From: Cellulomonas persica
GTDB taxonomy: Bacteria; Actinomycetota; Actinomycetes; Actinomycetales; Cellulomonadaceae
Reading direction: 5' to 3'
Assembly: GCF_007989825.1 (NCBI RefSeq)
Contig: NZ_BJUA01000003.1
Location: 1 to 64,000, forward strand
DNA length: 64,000 bases
In this document: piece by piece, positions 38,801-47,536 of the stretch
How the letters are laid out: each line of letters begins with the position of its first letter
Position numbering within the stretch: the first letter of the stretch is position 1
The notes under the pieces: generated by a model
The model's input: the letters and a program-made list of their open reading frames with translations, nothing else
Told to the model about the DNA's origin: nothing
Databases searched by the model: none
Translations under genes and position numbers: made by a program

Positions 38801-39101
38801 GCAGCTCGGCGCGTACCAGCTCGCGGTCGACGCGGGTGCGTTCGAGGCGCTGCCGCCGGGCACGACGAGCGCGGGCGCGCAGCTGGTCTACCTCGGCACC
38901 GGCAAGACGGGTGCCGTGCGCGACCAGGCCGCGCTCGGCCCGGAGGACGACGCGCCGTCGTGGGCGCGCACGCTCGTCGACGAGGTGGCCGAGAAGATGG
39001 CCGGCTCGGCGTTCACCGCGACCGCGAACGACCAGTGCGACCGCTGCCCCGTCCGCCGGTCGTGCCCCGTGCGAACCGAGGGCGGGCAGGTGGTCGCATG
39101 A
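35865..39101 (+). CDS. adnA: AdnA-like helicase-nuclease subunit
   Basis: 1078-residue subunit of the actinobacterial AdnAB double-strand-break resection machine. The N-terminal UvrD-like motor has Walker A LGAPGTGRTT (about residue 60), and motif II reads VVDDHQES rather than DExQD. The AddB-type nuclease at the C-terminus has RGSADRIERD, VRVVDLKTG (about 960) and NPQLGAYQLAV. Cysteines at TAHRC (about 841) and CDRCPVRRSC (about 1058-1067) form the expected Fe-S cluster. The ATG at 35865 or GTG 35874 are alternative starts. It overlaps adnB by 4 bases. Confidence 0.9.
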   Translation: MRAVTTTAPVLRRPAFADGPLWGPGAQVELDEVQREAVAWARDVGAGRVASADERALLVLGAPGTGRTTVALEAAVAAVHAGLRPDDLLVLSATRRGAADLRDRLAARLPVTSGRPLVQTPAAAAFAVLRARAVSLGEQPPTLVSGPEQDLVLAELLAGHAAGEGVAIDWPPRVRAEALGVRAFRDELRDLLMRAAERGLGPDELDALGRAHDRPEWSAAARVYTEYLDVLDLRAGTPDAGTRLDPAVVVAEAARALASWERDVPRARVPAWRLVVVDDHQESTSATATFLSVLADRGTRLLLTADPDTAVQTFRGAEPSLVARATAPRGGDHAALGARRLVLPTAWRHGTAMRDVVERVTGRVGTVGAAVHRRAAAGRPERSPESVRVAILPSGAQEAAFVARELRRAHLQDAVPWDRMAVIARSGAQVTALRRALAGASVPVTVLGSDVPLRDEPAVRPLLDVMAVACGTAELDAVLAARLACSPLGALDPVGLRRARRALRAEELAAGGGRTSDALLVEVLDEPGRASSLSPTVAAPLERLARVVHAGRTAAARPGADAQGVLWALWDAAELAEPWRRAALTGGAAGERADRDLDAVVALFRAAETFVERMPRTSPGAFVDWLRSQDLPSDSLAARARRAAVQVLTPAGAAGGEWDVVAVAGVQDGVWPDLRLRDSLLGAQALVDVVSGRSESGSSVPDARAAVLADELRSFAVAVSRARRALVVTAVADADQQPSPFVDLVEPPDGELDHRRTQVEPALDLRGLVAQLRATLEEAARRGAEPDQGAVRALADLAARGVPGAEPSRWHGLAEPSSTAPLYADDEPVRVSPSKLETAHRCALRWALEAAGGSAGTSGGQSLGTLVHEIAQEHPNGTHAELAAALDERWDTLGLGSGWPARATRAKADAMIERLAGYLKGAGEALLVEADFRLRTDRALVRGSADRIERDLEHPDQVRVVDLKTGASPPSKEQAAENPQLGAYQLAVDAGAFEALPPGTTSAGAQLVYLGTGKTGAVRDQAALGPEDDAPSWARTLVDEVAEKMAGSAFTATANDQCDRCPVRRSCPVRTEGGQVVA

Positions 39102-42100
39102 CCGACACGACGCAGACGCCGGCGGCCCGCGACCAGGCCGGCGGCCAGGCTCGCGACCACGCCGGCGACGAGGCCACGACCGGGGTGGCCGGTGCGGTCG
39201 GGGACGGTGGCGTGGCGTCCGGGCCGGTCGTGCCGGGGCAGCGCGGGCCGCACGCGGGGGAGTCGGCTCCGGCGCTGGTCGGCGCCGAGCAGATCGCCCG
39301 GCTGCTCGGGCGTGACCTGCCGACGGACGAGCAGCGCCGCATCATCGAGGCCCCGCTCGAGCCCGTGCTCGTCGTCGCCGGCGCAGGCTCGGGCAAGACC
39401 GAGACGATGGCCGGACGGGTGGTCTGGCTCGTCGCGAACGGCTTGGTCGAACCGCAGCAGGTGCTCGGCCTGACGTTCACGCGCAAGGCTGCGGGCGAGC
39501 TCGCCGAGCGGGTGCGGCTCCGGCTGCGCCGCCTCGCCCGGGCCGCAGCGGACGCGGGCGTCGTCCTGCCGGGCCGGGCCCATCTCGACGACGACGTGCT
39601 CGGCGGACGCCCGACGATCTCGACGTACAACGCCTACGCGGCCTCGCTCGTGCGGGACCACGCGCTGCGCATCGGCATCGACCCGAGCGCGCGCCTGCTC
39701 GGCGAGGCCGCGCAGTGGCAGCTCGCGAGCGAGGTCGTCGAGGCGTGGCAGGAGGACCTGCAGCTCGACGCGGCCGTCTCGACCGTCGTCGAGGCGGTGC
39801 TCGCGCTGTCGGGCGCGCTCGACGAGCACCTGCTCGACCCGGCTGCCGCACAGGACGGCATCGGCCGGATCTGCGAGGACATCGCCGCGACGCCCGCGGG
39901 CACGCCGCCACGCGAGCCGTACGCGGAGGTGAAGCGCCTGGTCGGCTCGCTCGAGCAGCGCTCGCGCCTGCTCGACGTCGTGGCGACGTACCGGGCGCGC
40001 AAGCGCGCGAGCGACGCGATCGACTTCGGCGACCAGGTCGCGCTGGCGGCGCGTCTCGCACGGGAGGTGCCCGAGGTCGGCGCCGCGGAGCGCGAGCGGT
40101 TCGCGGTCGTGCTGCTCGACGAGTACCAGGACACGTCCTACGCGCAGCTGTCGCTGCTGTCGGGGCTGTTCGGTGGCGGTCACCCGGTCATCGCGGTCGG
40201 CGACCCGCACCAGTCGATCTACGGGTGGCGTGGCGCGAGCGCCGGCGGGCTCGAGCGGTTCCCGACGACGTTCCGGCGCGCGGCCTCGGTCGGCGGCGGG
40301 CCCGCGCAGGTGCTCGCGCTGTCGACCTCGTGGCGCAACGACGTCGCGGTGCTCGACGCGGCGAACCTCGTCGCCGGCCCGCTGCGCGAGGGTGCGACGC
40401 GCGTCCCGGTCCCGCAGCTCGAGGCGCGGCCGTCGGCCGGTGCCGGGTCGGTCGACGCGCTCCTGACGCCGACGGTCGTCGACGAGGCGCGAGCGGTCGC
40501 GGAGTTCGTCGCGACGCACTGGCGCGCCGCGGGGCAAGGACCGGACGGGCGCCGCGTCACCGCCGCCGTGCTGTGCCGCAAACGCTCGCAGTTCGGTGCG
40601 CTGCGTCGGGCGCTGCGGGCGCAGGGTCTGCCGGTCGAGGTCGTCGGTCTCGGTGGTCTGCTGTCGACGCCCGAGGTGGTCGACGTGGTGGCCGCCCTGC
40701 AGGCGGCGTACGACCCGCTGCGCGGTGACGCGCTCGTGCGGCTCGTCACCGGGGCGCGCACGCGGCTCGGCGCCGCCGACCTGCACGCGCTCGCCGGGTG
40801 GGCCGGTGAGCTCGCGGGCCGGCGCTCGGGCCGCACGCCGGGTGTCGAGCTCGACGTGATCGACGAGCGCAGCATCGTCGACGCGCTCGACGACCTGCCG
40901 CGTCCGGGGTGGCGCAGCACGGACGGCCGGTCGCTGAGCGACGAAGGTCGCTCACGCCTCGCCGAGCTCGCCGCGCTCCTGCGCACCCTGCGCGCGCACT
41001 CGTACCTCTCGGTGCCGGACCTCGTCGCCGAGGCGGAGCGCCTGCTCGACCTCGACATCGAGGTCGCCGCGCGGGCGGGTGTGGGCGTCGGACGCGCACG
41101 CGCGCACCTGGACGCGTTCCGGGACGTCGCGGTGGACTTCGCGCGGTCGGTCGACGCCCCCACGCTCGGTGGCTTCCTGTCCTGGCTCGAGGCGGCGGAC
41201 GCGCGCGAGAACGGTCTCGAGCTGCCCGTGACCGAGCCGGACCCCGACGCGGTGCAGCTCATCACCATCCACGCGGCCAAGGGCCTCGAGTGGGACGTGG
41301 TCGCCGTCGCCGGGCTCGTCGACGGCGTGCTCCCCGCGACCGCGACGCAGGGCAAGGACGGCCCGAAGGACTCGGCGTGGCTCGTGGGCCTCGGCGAGCT
41401 GCCCTACCCCCTGCGCGGCGACCGCGACGACCTGCCCGAGCTCGCGTACGCGGGCGCCGAGAGTCCGAAGGAGCTCGAGGAGCGACGCAAGCAGTTCCTG
41501 CGCGACGCGGGCGAGCACGAGGTCGCGGAGGAACGCCGCCTCGCCTACGTGGCGCTCACGCGCGCCCGCAGCCGGCTGCTCCTGACCGGCGCGTGGTGGG
41601 GCGACGGCAAGACCGTGCGCCGCCCGTCGACGTTCCTGGTCGAGCTCGCGGAGGCGGGGCTCGTCGGCACCGAGGGGTGGGCGGGCGAGCCGGCGGCGGG
41701 GGAGGCGAACCCGGCCGCGGCGCAGGTCGTCACGGGTGTCTGGCCGGCTGACCCGTTCGCGGTGGAGGACGGTCCCGGCCGCCGGCCGGCGGTCGAGCGT
41801 GCCGCAGGCTGGGTCCGCGCCGCGGTCGCCGCCGGCGCCCCGCGCGAGGATGAGCCCGCGCCCGACGAGGCGTCGTCGCGGTGGGAGGTCCTGGCCCGCA
41901 CGCTGCTCGACGAGCAGCGAGCCGCGCGTCAGTCGTCGGGTGCGGTCGAGCTCCCGTCGCACCTGTCGGCGTCCGCGCTCGTGCGGCTCGGCGCCGACGC
42001 CGAGGAGTTCGCCCGCGGCCTGCGCCGCCCGGTCCCGCAGGAGCCCTCGGGCCGTGCGCGGCTCGGCACACGGTTCCACGCGTGGGTCGAGGGGTACTTC

Positions 42101-42610
42101 GGCGCAGCCACGCTCGTCGACCTCGACGCGCTGCCGGGCGCGGAGGACGACGGGCTCGACGGCCCGGACGACGTCGATGCCGACGAGGCACGGCTGCGCG
42201 AGGCGTTCCTCGCCTCGTCGTGGGCCGACCGCAGGCCGCTGGAGATCGAGGCGGACGTCGAGACGCACGTCGCGGGCTACGTGCTGCGCTCACGCATCGA
42301 CGCGGTCTTCCCGGCAGCACCCGGGGACCCGGTGCCTGCGGGCGGCGTGGTCGTCGTGGACTGGAAGACGGGCGGTCCGCCGCGCGACCCCGAGACGCGC
42401 GCGGCACGCGAGCTGCAGCTCGCGGTGTACCGCCTCGCGTGGTCGCGCCGGTCGGGGACGCCGCTCGACCAGGTCGCCGCCGCGTTCCACTACGTCGCGA
42501 GCGGCGAGACCGTGTGGCCGCAGCGCCTGATGGGCGAACGCGAGATCGCCGACCTCCTCGCGGCCGTCACCGACCCCGCCGACGCCGCCGAGGTGGGGCG
42601 TCAGGCGTAG
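39098..42610 (+). CDS. adnB: AdnB-like ATP-dependent helicase-nuclease subunit
   Basis: 1170-residue partner of AdnA. After a Gly/Ala-rich N-terminal tail of about 65 residues: Q motif LPTDEQRRIIEAP, Walker A VAGAGSGKTETM (about 95), TFTRKAAGELAERV, Walker B VVLLDEYQDTSYAQ (about 337), GDPHQSIYGWRGAS, ITIHAAKGLEWDVVAVAGL and VALTRARSRLLLTG. The C-terminal nuclease holds LRSRIDAVFP and VVVDWKTGGPP (about 1085). All motor motifs are intact, unlike in AdnA. The start ATG overlaps the adnA TGA. Its last 10 bases overlap the convergent phosphotransferase gene. Confidence 0.93.
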   Translation: MTDTTQTPAARDQAGGQARDHAGDEATTGVAGAVGDGGVASGPVVPGQRGPHAGESAPALVGAEQIARLLGRDLPTDEQRRIIEAPLEPVLVVAGAGSGKTETMAGRVVWLVANGLVEPQQVLGLTFTRKAAGELAERVRLRLRRLARAAADAGVVLPGRAHLDDDVLGGRPTISTYNAYAASLVRDHALRIGIDPSARLLGEAAQWQLASEVVEAWQEDLQLDAAVSTVVEAVLALSGALDEHLLDPAAAQDGIGRICEDIAATPAGTPPREPYAEVKRLVGSLEQRSRLLDVVATYRARKRASDAIDFGDQVALAARLAREVPEVGAAERERFAVVLLDEYQDTSYAQLSLLSGLFGGGHPVIAVGDPHQSIYGWRGASAGGLERFPTTFRRAASVGGGPAQVLALSTSWRNDVAVLDAANLVAGPLREGATRVPVPQLEARPSAGAGSVDALLTPTVVDEARAVAEFVATHWRAAGQGPDGRRVTAAVLCRKRSQFGALRRALRAQGLPVEVVGLGGLLSTPEVVDVVAALQAAYDPLRGDALVRLVTGARTRLGAADLHALAGWAGELAGRRSGRTPGVELDVIDERSIVDALDDLPRPGWRSTDGRSLSDEGRSRLAELAALLRTLRAHSYLSVPDLVAEAERLLDLDIEVAARAGVGVGRARAHLDAFRDVAVDFARSVDAPTLGGFLSWLEAADARENGLELPVTEPDPDAVQLITIHAAKGLEWDVVAVAGLVDGVLPATATQGKDGPKDSAWLVGLGELPYPLRGDRDDLPELAYAGAESPKELEERRKQFLRDAGEHEVAEERRLAYVALTRARSRLLLTGAWWGDGKTVRRPSTFLVELAEAGLVGTEGWAGEPAAGEANPAAAQVVTGVWPADPFAVEDGPGRRPAVERAAGWVRAAVAAGAPREDEPAPDEASSRWEVLARTLLDEQRAARQSSGAVELPSHLSASALVRLGADAEEFARGLRRPVPQEPSGRARLGTRFHAWVEGYFGAATLVDLDALPGAEDDGLDGPDDVDADEARLREAFLASSWADRRPLEIEADVETHVAGYVLRSRIDAVFPAAPGDPVPAGGVVVVDWKTGGPPRDPETRAARELQLAVYRLAWSRRSGTPLDQVAAAFHYVASGETVWPQRLMGEREIADLLAAVTDPADAAEVGRQA

Positions 42611-43584
42611 GACGAGACCGCCGCGACGGGGGCGGTGGGCGCCTCGTCGTGCCAGACGTTGTCGGCCGTCGTCGTCCGCGTGTGCTCGTCGAGGTCCTCG
42701 AGCATCGCCACCGCGTCCGCGACGACGTCCTCGTCGCCCGAGCGCACGCCGTAGAGCAGCCACCGCGCGAGCGCGAGCTCACCCGCGAGCAGCGCGCGCT
42801 CGGTCAGGTGCGGGTCGATCAGCTCGGTGCGGCGCAGCTGGTAGGCCTCGAGGATCGAGTCCGCGGCGTCGGGCGGCGCGGCGACCAGGAGCCACGACAG
42901 GTCGTCGGCGGGGTCGGCGACGCTCGCGTCACCCCAGTGCAGGATGCCGCTGACCTCGCCGCCACGGACCAGGATCCGCTCGTTGGTCAGGTCGCCGTGC
43001 ACGACGGTCGGCCGGAAGCGCCACAGCGCGACGTCCTCGAGGCGCTCCTCCCACCGGCGCAGCAGCGTGGGTGGGACCTTGCCGGTGCGCGCGGCCTCGT
43101 CGATCTCGGCCTGCCGACGCGCGCGGTACTCGCCCGCGTCGTACACGGGGAGCCCGGCGTTCTCGACGACGCTCGTCGGCAGCTCGTGCACCGCCGCGAT
43201 CGCGCGGCCGAGCGACGCGCACAGCCCCGGGCCGGGCTCGAGCTCGGCGACGTCGAGCGTGTGGCCCGGGATCTCGGCGTGCACCGCGGCGCGCCCGCCC
43301 TCGGGCAGGTGCGCGAAGCCGACGGGCGCGGGCACCGCGAAGGGGAGCCGTCCGTCGTGGACCGCCCGGTCGAGGCCTGCGAGGAGCTCGACCTCGGCCT
43401 CGAGCGCCGCGCCCGCGGCGGGGTGCACGGGTGCCCGGACGACCCACCGTGCGCGGGCCGAGTCGACCACCACGGCGATGTCGAAGTCGGTGCCGGGGTG
43501 TGCCGGTCGCCGGACGTCGAACGCGTCCAGGCCCGGTACAGCCACCGTGGCGAGGGCGGCGAGAGCGAGCGGGGATCGGGGCAC
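42601..43584 (-). CDS. APH-fold phosphotransferase
   Basis: 327-residue kinase of the aminoglycoside/macrolide phosphotransferase family. Hallmarks are RWVVRAPVHPAAGAALEAEVELLAGL (ATP-binding region), VVHGDLTNERILV (catalytic Asp and Asn replaced in part: HGDLTNER) and GILHWGDASVADPADDLSWLL (metal Asp). From memory the same gene type sits next to AdnAB in Streptomyces and is annotated macrolide 2'-phosphotransferase, but its conserved housekeeping position argues for another substrate. The GTG at 43584 is the likely start. It is divergent from nudC. Confidence 0.88.
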   Translation of the reverse strand: MPRSPLALAALATVAVPGLDAFDVRRPAHPGTDFDIAVVVDSARARWVVRAPVHPAAGAALEAEVELLAGLDRAVHDGRLPFAVPAPVGFAHLPEGGRAAVHAEIPGHTLDVAELEPGPGLCASLGRAIAAVHELPTSVVENAGLPVYDAGEYRARRQAEIDEAARTGKVPPTLLRRWEERLEDVALWRFRPTVVHGDLTNERILVRGGEVSGILHWGDASVADPADDLSWLLVAAPPDAADSILEAYQLRRTELIDPHLTERALLAGELALARWLLYGVRSGDEDVVADAVAMLEDLDEHTRTTTADNVWHDEAPTAPVAAVSSYA

Positions 43585-43797
43585 GGGCTCAGCGTAGGCG
43601 CGCGGGCGGCGTGGACCGGCACACGTCGGACGGCGTGTCCGTCCTATTCGTCCGGACCTGGGCCGCGAGCGCGTCTCGTCGGAAGGCGATCGCCCAGCAC
43701 CGGACGACGAGGTGAGGACCGGACGCGGCGTGCCCGACGTCGCGACGCCCGCCGGACCGCGGTCGGTGCGTCGCGCGGTCCCGCGTACGGTGGCGCG

Positions 43798-44847
43798 GTG
43801 AGGTCGGACGAGCTGCCCCTGTCCCGAGCGGTCGTCGACCGCAGCGCGCACCTGCGCGACGAGCAGACCCTGCGCGAGCTCCTGACGCGCGACTCGACGC
43901 GCGTCGTGCTGGTCCGCGACGGACGCGTGCCGGTCGACCCCGCCGGGGCGGTGGTCCTCACGACCGTCGACGACGCGCGCGCGGCGGCCGATGACCCGTC
44001 GCCGGACCGGTGGCTGCTGCTGGGCGTCGACGACGAGCGCGGCTACGTCGCGCTGCGCGCTGCCCGCGGCGGCGACGAGACGGCCGGGCTGCCGCGCGAG
44101 GGCAGCCAGTCGGACCGGTGGGTGCACACGCCGGCGTCGACCGCGACGGGCGGCGCAGGCGCCGACGCCCCCGGTCCCGGCAGCACCTCGCAGGTCCGCG
44201 GCGGCCTCGCCGCGGACGGCACCCGCTGGGCGTCGCTGCGCACGGTCGGTGCGACGCTCCCCGCGCGCGACGCGGGCCTCGTCACGACCGCGGTCGCGCT
44301 CGACGAGTGGCACGAGCGGCACCCGCGCTGCCCGCGATGCGGCGCACCCACGCGCGTGACGCACGCCGGCTGGGTCCGGACGTGCACGGAGGACGGCTCG
44401 GAGCACTACCCGCGCACCGACCCGGCGGTGATCATGGCGGTCGTCGACGAGCACGACCGCCTGCTGCTCGCCCACGCGAGCGCGTGGGCCGCCGGCCGGT
44501 ACTCGACGCTCGCGGGCTTCGTGGAGCCGGGGGAGTCGCTCGAGCACGCGGTGCGCCGCGAGGTCGCGGAGGAGACGGGCGTCGTCGTCGGCCCGGTGAG
44601 CTATGCGGGCAGCCAGCCGTGGCCGTTCCCGGCCTCGCTCATGGTCGCGTTCGTGGGACGCGCGCTGACGAGCGAGGTCCGGGTCGACGGCGTCGAGGTG
44701 GAGCTCGCGCGGTGGTTCACGCGCGACGAGCTCGCCGCGGCGGTCGTCGGCGGGCAGGTCGTCCCGCCGTCGACCTCCTCGATCGCGCGTGCGCTCATCG
44801 AGGACTGGTTCGGCGGTCCGTTGCCGGCCGCGACCGCGCAGTTCTGA
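43798..44847 (+). CDS. nudC: NAD+ diphosphatase / RNA-decapping Nudix hydrolase
   Basis: 349-residue NudC: cleaves NAD(H) to NMN(H) plus AMP, and in homologues removes NAD caps from RNA. An N-terminal domain of 165 residues is followed by a zinc ribbon (C178, C181 and C196; the fourth Cys position is not obvious, CTEDGSEHYPRTDP), the Nudix box GFVEPGESLEHAVRREVAEETGV (240-262) and the NADH-specific SQPWPFP (272-278). The GTG at 43798 follows immediately after a GC-rich divergent region of 213 bp in which I see no gene. It corresponds to Rv3199c by position. Confidence 0.94.
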   Translation: MRSDELPLSRAVVDRSAHLRDEQTLRELLTRDSTRVVLVRDGRVPVDPAGAVVLTTVDDARAAADDPSPDRWLLLGVDDERGYVALRAARGGDETAGLPREGSQSDRWVHTPASTATGGAGADAPGPGSTSQVRGGLAADGTRWASLRTVGATLPARDAGLVTTAVALDEWHERHPRCPRCGAPTRVTHAGWVRTCTEDGSEHYPRTDPAVIMAVVDEHDRLLLAHASAWAAGRYSTLAGFVEPGESLEHAVRREVAEETGVVVGPVSYAGSQPWPFPASLMVAFVGRALTSEVRVDGVEVELARWFTRDELAAAVVGGQVVPPSTSSIARALIEDWFGGPLPAATAQF

Positions 44848-44891
44848 GCCTCAGGCGGCCCTGGTGCCCCGCGCTGGGGGAGTCGTGAGCG

Positions 44892-45152
44892 TCAGGACAG
44901 GCGCTCGCGGACCTCGACGAGAGACGGGTTCGTCGCGGCGGAGCCGTCGGGGAACAGGACCGTCGGGACGGTCTGGTTGCCGCCGTTGAGCGAGGCGACG
45001 AGCGCGGCCGCGTCCGGGTGCTGCTCGATGTCGATCTCGGTGTAGCCGATCCCGACCGAGTCGAGCTGCGTCTTGAGCCGCCGGCAGTACCCGCACCAGG
45101 TGGTCGAGTACATCGTGATCGTGCCGGGGGCGGGCAGGGCCTGCGTGGTCAT
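44892..45152 (-). CDS. mrx1: Mycoredoxin (glutaredoxin-fold)
   Basis: 86-residue thioredoxin-fold oxidoreductase. The active site TTWCGYCRRLK has C20 and C23; CGYC is the mycoredoxin-1 form, acting with mycothiol to reduce protein-mycothiol mixed disulfides. TVPTVLFPDGS holds the cis-proline and LNGGNQTVP the substrate-binding loop. It is convergent with nudC (45 bp between stops) and divergent from uvrD2, as in the M. tuberculosis Rv3198A region. Confidence 0.93.
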   Translation of the reverse strand: MTTQALPAPGTITMYSTTWCGYCRRLKTQLDSVGIGYTEIDIEQHPDAAALVASLNGGNQTVPTVLFPDGSAATNPSLVEVRERLS

Positions 45153-45298
45153 GGGTCCTCGTCGTTCGTCGTCGGGCGTGCGCCGGATGGCTCCACGGGT
45201 GCCAACGACGAACGGGCCCCGAGGATTCCGTGCCCTGTGCGAGCGCCCTGTGCGCGAGCGCCGCGGGGTGTGGGCGATCCCTGCGAGACTGTGCGGCG

Positions 45299-47338
45299 AT
45301 GTCCCCCGACGACCTGCTCACCGCTCTCGACCCCGAGCAGCGTGCCGTGGCCACCGCGTTGCGCGGCCCGGTGTGCGTGCTGGCGGGTGCGGGCACGGGC
45401 AAGACGCGGGCGATCACGCACCGCATCGCGTACGGCATCCGCACGGGTGTCTACCGCGCGGACCACGTGCTCGCGGTGACGTTCACGGCGCGCGCTGCCG
45501 GCGAGATGCGCACGCGCCTGCGGACGCTCGGCGCGTCGGGCGTGCAGGCACGCACGTTCCACGCCGCGGCGCTGCGCCAGCTCACCTACTTCTGGCCCAA
45601 GGTCGTCGGCGGGGCGCCGCCGCGGCTGGTCGAGGCGAAGGCTCAGGTGGTCGCGGAGGCCGCGCGCCGCGTGGGGCTGCCCGCGGACCGCACGGGCGTG
45701 CGCGACCTCGCGGGCGAGATCGAGTGGGCGAAGGTCAGCCTCGTCGTGCCCGACGAGTACGCACTCGCGGTCGCCGCGGTGGACCGGCCGGTGCCCGGCG
45801 GGCACGACGCCGCCGCGGTCGCGCGACTGATGACCGCCTACGAGCAGGTCAAGGACGAACGCGGCGTCATCGACTTCGAGGACGTGCTGCTGCTGCTCGC
45901 GGCGATGCTCGCCGAGCGCCCGGACGTGGCGCGCGAGGTGCACGGCCAGTACCGGCACTTCGTCGTCGACGAGTACCAGGACGTGAGCCCGCTGCAGCAG
46001 TACCTGCTGGACCAGTGGCTGGGTGGCCGCCAGGAGCTGTGCGTCGTGGGGGACCCGTCGCAGACCATCTACTCGTTCGCGGGCGCGACACCCCACCACC
46101 TGCTCACGTTCGCGCGCTCGCACCCGGGCGCCCAGGTGGTCCGCCTGGTGCGCGACTACCGCTCGACGCCGCAGGTGGTCGAGCTCGCCAACCGGGTCAT
46201 CGCGTCCGCGGGCCGGGGGAGCGTCGCGCCGCTCGAGCTGCGGGCGCAGCGTCCGGACGGCCCCGCGGTGCGGTGGGCGGCGTACGCCGACGACGAGGCG
46301 GAGGCCGCGGGCATCGCGGCCGCGGCCGTGCGGCTCGTGGCGGACGGCGTGCCCGCGTCGCAGATCGCCGTGCTCTACCGGACCAACGCGCAGGCGGAGG
46401 CGTTCGAGGAGGCCTTCGCGACCGCCGGGCTCGCCTACCAGGTGCGCGGTGGTGAGCGGTTCTTCGCCCGGCGCGACGTGCGCGAGGCGATCGTCTTCCT
46501 GCGCGGCGGCGCGCGCGCGGCCGACGAGCAGGTCCCGCTCGGGCAGGCCGCGCGCGACCTCCTGCGCAACGCCGGGTGGACCGAGCAGGCGCCGCCCACG
46601 CGTGGCGCGGCGCGCGAGAAGTGGGAGGCGCTGAACGCGCTGGCCGGGCTGGCCGACGAGGTGGAGGCCAGGGCGCGCACGGCCGGCGGCACCCCCGCGA
46701 CGGTCGCCGACCTGGTGGCCGAGCTCGACGAGCGCGCGGCCGCGCAGCACGCCCCCACGGTCGAGGGCGTCACGCTCGCGTCGCTGCACGCCGCGAAGGG
46801 TCTCGAGTGGGACGCGGTGTTCCTCGCGGGTCTGAGCGACGGTCTGCTGCCGACGTCGCTCGCCGAGACGCCCGACGCGATCGAGGAGGAGCGCCGCCTG
46901 CTGTACGTGGGCGTGACGCGTGCCCGTGAGCACCTGCAGCTGTCCTACGCGCGCTCACGCCTGCCGGGCGGACGCGCGACGCGTCGCCCGTCGCGCTTCC
47001 TCGAGGCGCTGTGGCCGGGGGCGGGCGGACCCGCCCGTCAGGCCGCGCGGCACTCGCCGGGGACGGACGACGAGCTCGACCCGCGGACGCGTGCGGCGCT
47101 CGACGCGCTCGTGCGGTGGCGTGACGAGCGCGCGCGTGACCTGGGCGTGAGCACCGGGCGGGTCCTGGCCACGCACGTGCTGCACACGCTCGCGCGTCGT
47201 CGGCCGGCCACGCGCGAGGAGCTCGCCCTCGTGCCGGGCATCGGCGCCCAGACGCTCGCGGTGGTCGGTGACGACGTGCTCGCGGTGCTCGCCGCGACCG
47301 CGCCCACGGCGCCGGCGTCGCGGCCGTGGTCGGGCTGA
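45299..47338 (+). CDS. uvrD2: UvrD2-type ATP-dependent DNA helicase
   Basis: 679-residue superfamily-1A 3'-5' helicase. Motifs: LDPEQRAVATAL (Q), LAGAGTGKTRAI (I, about residue 30), TFTARAAGEMRTRL (Ia), FVVDEYQDVSPLQQ (II, about 222), VGDPSQTIYSFAGA (III), VRDYRSTP (IV), TLASLHAAKGLEWDAVFLAG (V), LYVGVTRAREHLQLSYA (VI). An HRDC domain (about 595-675) ends the protein. The tetracysteine zinc module that mycobacterial UvrD2 has before HRDC is not visible; no cysteine occurs there. ATG 45299 is the first start before the Q motif. Confidence 0.93.
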   Translation: MSPDDLLTALDPEQRAVATALRGPVCVLAGAGTGKTRAITHRIAYGIRTGVYRADHVLAVTFTARAAGEMRTRLRTLGASGVQARTFHAAALRQLTYFWPKVVGGAPPRLVEAKAQVVAEAARRVGLPADRTGVRDLAGEIEWAKVSLVVPDEYALAVAAVDRPVPGGHDAAAVARLMTAYEQVKDERGVIDFEDVLLLLAAMLAERPDVAREVHGQYRHFVVDEYQDVSPLQQYLLDQWLGGRQELCVVGDPSQTIYSFAGATPHHLLTFARSHPGAQVVRLVRDYRSTPQVVELANRVIASAGRGSVAPLELRAQRPDGPAVRWAAYADDEAEAAGIAAAAVRLVADGVPASQIAVLYRTNAQAEAFEEAFATAGLAYQVRGGERFFARRDVREAIVFLRGGARAADEQVPLGQAARDLLRNAGWTEQAPPTRGAAREKWEALNALAGLADEVEARARTAGGTPATVADLVAELDERAAAQHAPTVEGVTLASLHAAKGLEWDAVFLAGLSDGLLPTSLAETPDAIEEERRLLYVGVTRAREHLQLSYARSRLPGGRATRRPSRFLEALWPGAGGPARQAARHSPGTDDELDPRTRAALDALVRWRDERARDLGVSTGRVLATHVLHTLARRRPATREELALVPGIGAQTLAVVGDDVLAVLAATAPTAPASRPWSG

Positions 47339-47429
47339 TCAGGCTCCCGGCGCCGGCGGTCCGAGGCCTGCGCGAAGGGCGTCGGACCGGGTGTGAGACG
47401 TTCGCGAGAAACTCGTGAGAACTCGCCCG

Positions 47430-47468
47430 TTTATTCAGTTGTCCCGCCTGCGAGCGCGCACATAGGCT
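47430..47468 (+). promoter_or_regulatory. whiB7 promoter with AT-rich WhiB7-binding element
   Basis: TTGTCC (47439-47444) and TAGGCT (47463-47468) are separated by 18 bp. Directly upstream of the -35 hexamer is the AT-rich run TTTATTCAG, unusual in this genome. WhiB7 activates promoters by its AT-hook touching an AT-rich stretch just before the -35 box while bound to sigma-A, so this fits an autoactivated whiB7 promoter. Bases 47339-47429 hold nothing else I can name. Confidence 0.7.
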
Positions 47469-47536
47469 GTAGCCCGTCCTGATGAGCGGACCTGTGCCGA
47501 GAGGCGCGGGTCGAACCCGAGAGGAGGTGGGCAGCG

